From the NCBI GenBank assembly GCA_023653785.1, contig JAMKCH010007174.1, positions 1 to 64,000 of the forward strand: 64,000 bases of DNA, read 5' to 3'. Both the position numbers and the translations under genes were made by a program. Below the pieces are notes generated by a model. It made no database searches and was not told where the DNA came from. It saw nothing but the letters and a program-made list of their open reading frames with translations. Positions 59,957 to 64,000 of the stretch are shown piece by piece; the stretch's first letter is position 1, and each line of letters opens with the position of its first letter. The DNA comes from Ophioderma brevispina (lineage: Eukaryota; Echinodermata; Ophiuroidea; Amphilepidida; Ophiodermatidae).

Positions 59957-61855
59957 ATCAAGTGGGTTTACACTGAAGTTCCCTAATTAGTTTATGGCAA
60001 CTGTGTTACCCAAATTCTAACTGAATAAGGTCAGGAATGTACCAGACAAAGAAAAGGGTTCAAGAAGTACGTGTTTATCTCTAAACAGGAAAAAAAATAA
60101 GGTGAGCTGATCTCACAGGAGCCTATCTTTTGGCCCCTTTAGTACATTTGATATGAGAAGAAATAAACTGACAATATTTTGAGGGACTGCATATATAAGT
60201 TTGAGAATTGCACAAGGTGCTGGCAGCATAACAAAACAGGGTTCTCTGCCCCCTTATCTATTACCAATAAGTACAATATAAAGAGAAAAAATTGAATCCT
60301 ATTACCAACATCCAATTGAAAACGATAATCGCATTGGCACAGGAAGACACCTGTGATTTTTTAGCATCTCTTTGCTCTCGAGCTTCTGGGTCTCCATGGC
60401 ACAGGTTTCCCATCAAACGGGGACACTCCAAGGAACCAGTTAGAAAGAAAAAGCGCTTTAAACTTGAGTACCTTCGGGCTTCTGACAGTGAGCTTCTCTT
60501 CTGATCCTCGTGGAATCTGATTGGTGTGTTGGTGTTTGGTTGGCGATTGGTTGACGCCAACTGCCGGAATTAATTGCTCAGGTCGTTAATCTCATATCGG
60601 AAATCTTCGTTATCAACAAGAAACCATTATTCTGGGGGTTGCCTTGTACCATTGACCGAGTGTGGAGTTAATTGGCTGACATTGTTTTCATTTTGGGGAA
60701 TAGTGGCGTTCTTGGAGTTCTTGCATTCTCGGAGGTATGTCCGTTTCTGCGAGTGACTGGGAAATGACCTCGCTGTCGGTCGCACTGGAATACAATGTCT
60801 TTCTCGGTTCCTTGCTTTGCGTGTCCAAAAGTTAGACGGTTATAACTGTAACAAAATGGCTTGTGATCAAAGGAATATTTTATCATTATCACCATTATCA
60901 GTAAAACCTTTTTATAAAAATACATAGCGGTCCCCGGCCGCGGGAGTGTAGGTCTGCCTTGTCGGGTTTGTGAAGGGACAAGATCACATGAGGTCACCAA
61001 GGTCACCTGAGGTAACAAAGGTCACCCACCCCCGGGCCCTCCTTTCACCTATTAAATCATAGTTGCCCTTACGGAACTCATACGGAATGCAATATATTAA
61101 GGGTTAACATTTTGACCACAGACACATTACACACAGAACATTGACCATAGTATCTAGGTGCCTTTGCAATAGTTGCAGCAACACAATAAATAAATAAATA
61201 CCATATGTCTGTACAAACCAACTCTCCTAAAAATGTCCTAATTTTTTTTCCAACAAGATGTTCCTAAAATACAAAACACTGCCATACATGCAATTAAAAC
61301 AGTTATCAGTTTGATTGCGAATTGATGGCAGATTGACAGCCTAAAAAAACAGGGCTAATTATGACAATCGAAAGGTTTAAACATTAAAACTTCATGCTAG
61401 CCGTTTTTTGATCATTGATTTTAAATCGGAGGGGATTTGCGTTTGACCTCGGGAATTTTACTGAGGGGTATAGCTTGAAGGATAGTCCAAGGGACTACAA
61501 CAAATCCTGATTGATTTAAAACAATTGGACCAACACAGCTAGCAAAGTTATATTAAACCTTATCCAACAACTGTGAAATTTGCGAAAACATTAAAAATCA
61601 ATATTTTATTGTAAAAATGTCCATGTGGCTGGAATTTTGCATCCACCTTATTTTGTACTTTTGTTTTCCTTGTACAAACAGCCCACCACGTTATGAACTC
61701 CCAATGCTCGCTCAATGCTCGTATATGAGGGCAACGTGGATGCATTTGACATGCCACGTTTAGTTCTTATGGAGGGAGTTAACGTGGAGGTAATTATGAC
61801 ATGAATGGGCTTCAGCATCTTTACACCAGGATAAAGCATGATAAGAATTCATATC
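59957..61855. other. Intergenic stretch, no gene supported
   Basis: Frames of up to 116 codons at 60261-61018 on both strands have no recognised similarity. At 60991-61024 four AGGTCA-like half-sites repeat every 9-10 bases. AATAAATAAATA simple repeat near 61188. Confidence 0.45.
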
Positions 61856-61859
61856 TAGG

Positions 61860-62539
61860 TAGAGCTGGGAGTTGTTTTTTTTAATAACTGTTTAATTTTC
61901 CTATCCGTTTACACGGACTGTATTTCCGTTCGTTTAAACGTTTAAACGATAATAACAAGTTAACGACTGCCGAATTGGCGCTTCCATGCCAAAAGGAATT
62001 CCTTGCGCCATAAATCGTTCGTAATAGGTTAACGGATTTGCATTCAATCTTAAGTATCATCGTGAACCATATAAATGTTGTTTTGTTAATTAACTATGTT
62101 ATGTTTTAATCCAAAATAAAGCAGTTGAATATCTTAAAGATCCCTAACGACGAATCACTGCGGAAGCTGCCCTTACCGATGCCATTTTACCTTTTTTTGT
62201 AGATCCCTCTGAATGAAGCCCCGCATAATTGGGGCCGTTTAGCGGTGTATATTGCCGAAGTCGCTCCACTCACGCACAAGAACTTGGTAAACGGGGGATT
62301 TTCTGTTTCCGTAAAAGTCGGAAAAACCATTTCTAGGAAGAGCATTGGAAACGTGGTGAACTTAACTTTCACTGACGGGGGTGGGGTATTTTGGTGAAAT
62401 TTGACTTCAGCAATTAAAAATAATACTGAAAAAAAATTTAGTAGGGGTTGCTGCAGTGGATAAACGGGTAGTGAATTTTCTAAACGTTTAGTGACACTCC
62501 GTTGTTGTAACGTGTAAACGTTTAAACGTCCCAGCACTA
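61860..62539. mobile_element. TIR element with 9-bp direct flanks and TAAACG motifs
   Basis: TAGAGCTGGGA and (complement of right end) TAGTGCTGGGA are inverted termini. ATATCTAGG flanks both sides exactly (61851-61859 and 62540-62548). CGTTTAAACGTTTAAACG near 61929-61948 and GTAAACGTTTAAACG near 62515 are palindromic subterminal repeats. The termini recall hAT (8-bp duplication plus a chance base) or a 9-bp-duplicating superfamily. The 116-codon minus frame shows no transposase signature. Confidence 0.8.
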
Positions 62540-62863
62540 ATATCTAGGGTTCTCTATTCAGAAGGCTTATGAAATGTCAATTTGAAATGAAAATATAGTA
62601 GATTTAATAAGTGCTGTGGAGTTATAAAGAAAATTTCATGTACAACTAGAATTTCAAAGTTCTCAGCTTTGGCACTCACTATATAAAAGAAATATAATAT
62701 GTGGGTCGCTCCAAAAAAACTTTAGTTTTAGGACACATACATACACGCACTCAGACACAGCTATGCTGGCGGCCCACAAAAGAGTGTTACCTAGACCATT
62801 TTAATAGGGCAGTATGCCATTTTTGCACAGTCGTGGATTGCACAGTTATGCGTCCATAATTAA

Positions 62864-63217
62864 AAGACACACAGTGATATTGGAGCGAAATCAGCAAATC
62901 GAAAAAATCATCAAAAATCAGATTTTTGCAGTATGAAACAAGTACAGGTATCCTAACATACCCTGCAAATGATAAGACAAGAAATGCAACCTAATAAGGA
63001 CAGAATTCGGAGATTTGGGGTCATTACTGTCCAAAAGGACACTTTACTACAACACGTAAGTGAATGAGAACGTATCTTGGAAAACACTGCCGTTTTCTTC
63101 AATTCCTGTCAATTCTACAGCTGAAAAGGTTAACTTATAAGAATTCTACAGACTTATCCTTCACTTGGAAGCTATTCCTGCAAAATTTCAAATATTTTCA
63201 AATCACTGATAGTGTCT
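62864..63217. mobile_element. TTAA-flanked MITE, subfamily A
   Basis: TTAA lies at 62860-62863 and 63218-63221. Termini AAGACACACAGTGATATT and AAATCACTGATAGTGTCT are inverted. The interior is colinear with 17499-17850, with partial copies at 20675 and 21950. Confidence 0.9.
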
Positions 63218-63224
63218 TTAAGGT

Positions 63225-63540
63225 GGCCTCATTGCTTTTTACAATATGCAAACTATAATCATATTCTTTAATTTTGGGACATGGCGTACACACAGAGAGC
63301 TTGACACAAGCGTTCATGCACTCAACTTGCGCACGACTACGCCCTACTGCGCCCTGCATTAAACGTGCTATATTGCCGTTGTCAAGGGCATTGGAACCTA
63401 CGCTTCCAAGGTAAGGATACGCAAATACGCGGTGCTTTGTTCGTTTTCGTTGTCCCAGAAATTAGAATCCGATTATAGCTCATTAGTATTCATTAACATG
63501 AATATATCCGGATGCAAAATTATACACCCATGGTCTCATA
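63225..63540. other. Intergenic stretch, no gene supported
   Basis: No coding or repeat signal noticed. Confidence 0.45.
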
Positions 63541-63816
63541 GGCTGGTATTCTGAAAGGGAGACTAACGTTAGACCTGGGTTTAAACCAGGATTAGTCCTA
63601 CATGAGTGGACCTTTTTCCTTCAATGTATCTGAAGGTGTGCCGTAAAGGGTGAGAGAAAATTCCGCATGGATAGTCTGGAAAGCCCATCCAGTGGAATAT
63701 TTTTACCCATTACAGTAACTTTCACAGTATTTAGAAAGGAAAAAAGGTCCCGCATGTAAGACTAAACCTGGTTTAAACCCGGGTCTTTAAGTTAGTCTCC
63801 CTTCAGAATACCAACC
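63541..63816. mobile_element. Foldback MITE with ~60-bp inverted termini
   Basis: GGCTGGTATTCTGAAAGGG, GAGACTAAC, ACCTGGGTTTAAACCAGG and GACTAA...ACATG are mirrored at the right end as CATGTAAGACTAAACC, GGTTTAAACCCGGGT, GTTAGTCTC and CCTTCAGAATACCAACC. CCTGG(G)TTTAAACC is itself palindromic. 276 bp, no ORF. Confidence 0.85.
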
Positions 63817-64000
63817 AAGTTTTCCAACCTAATACACATTCATGGGTAATACTTGCATTTCTCAGTTCAATGGATTAACAAAGTATTTTGTTGCCTGGTT
63901 GCAAACAGCTCTTAATATTCATTAAAATGCAGTTATCTTGATATCCGTTGGTAAAACTATACTGCCACGAAGTCATCATGGTTAAGTTTAAATGTTCATT

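Noticed and set aside
1..64000. CRISPR arrays, bacterial operons, rRNA genes
   Set aside because: No regularly spaced short direct repeats with unique spacers, no cas-like frames, no rRNA signature, and the repeat content is eukaryotic.

Overview
The window reads as animal nuclear DNA. It is AT-rich by eye, has long stretches with no sustained open frame, no bacterial-style operons or ribosome binding sites, and is dominated by transposon remains. The repeat mix (hAT-type MITEs starting CAGTGGCGTAACCAG, a dense TTAA-flanked MITE population, RTE- and Jockey-like LINE remnants, and a tRNA-derived SINE with a conserved CTTCGGAGGGGACGTTAA core) suggests a marine invertebrate, perhaps an echinoderm, hemichordate or other deuterostome. 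The sequence alone does not fix the species. No intact protein-coding gene can be supported; nearly all short open frames look like chance or shadow frames.

Layout. 0-3.1 kb: a palindromic MITE, tandem-duplicated unique sequence, and a hAT MITE with a perfect 8-bp target duplication inside the second copy. 6-10.7 kb: TTAA elements, tRNA-like sequences, a hAT element of the CAGGGGTGTC type, an RTE-like LINE 3' end (minus strand), an AGGTCA-rich tandem array and another TTAA element. 12.4-15 kb: a dispersed repeat with an inverted partner at 23.6 kb, then tandem arrays rich in AGGTCA half-sites. 15.8-16.9 kb: a hAT MITE split by a second TIR element. 17.5-22.2 kb: TTAA elements and duplicated segments. 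28-31.6 kb: a decayed Jockey/CR1-like LINE on the minus strand, abutting a minisatellite at its 3' side. 34-35.6 kb: a chain of four TTAA elements, two pairs sharing one TTAA and one insertion nested in another, followed by a tRNA-SINE. 36.4-46.3 kb: mostly featureless. 46.3-50 kb: TTAA elements and a long perfect hairpin. 50.1-53.8 kb: a compound inverted-repeat structure holding a GC- and CpG-rich island, then another TIR element. 54-64 kb: a hAT MITE with perfect target duplication, an RTE 3' end, several TTAA elements (one nested in another), a long hairpin, a 680-bp element with a 9-bp duplication, and a terminal foldback element.

The strongest theme is one of structure. At least fifteen TTAA-bounded elements, mostly 320-380 bp and in several diverged subfamilies, insert next to and inside each other at TTAA sites. 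Their transposase source is not in the window. A TTAA target fits the piggyBac or Kolobok superfamilies; AG-initial termini, rather than CCC, make Kolobok the more likely guess. No genes here work together as a pathway.
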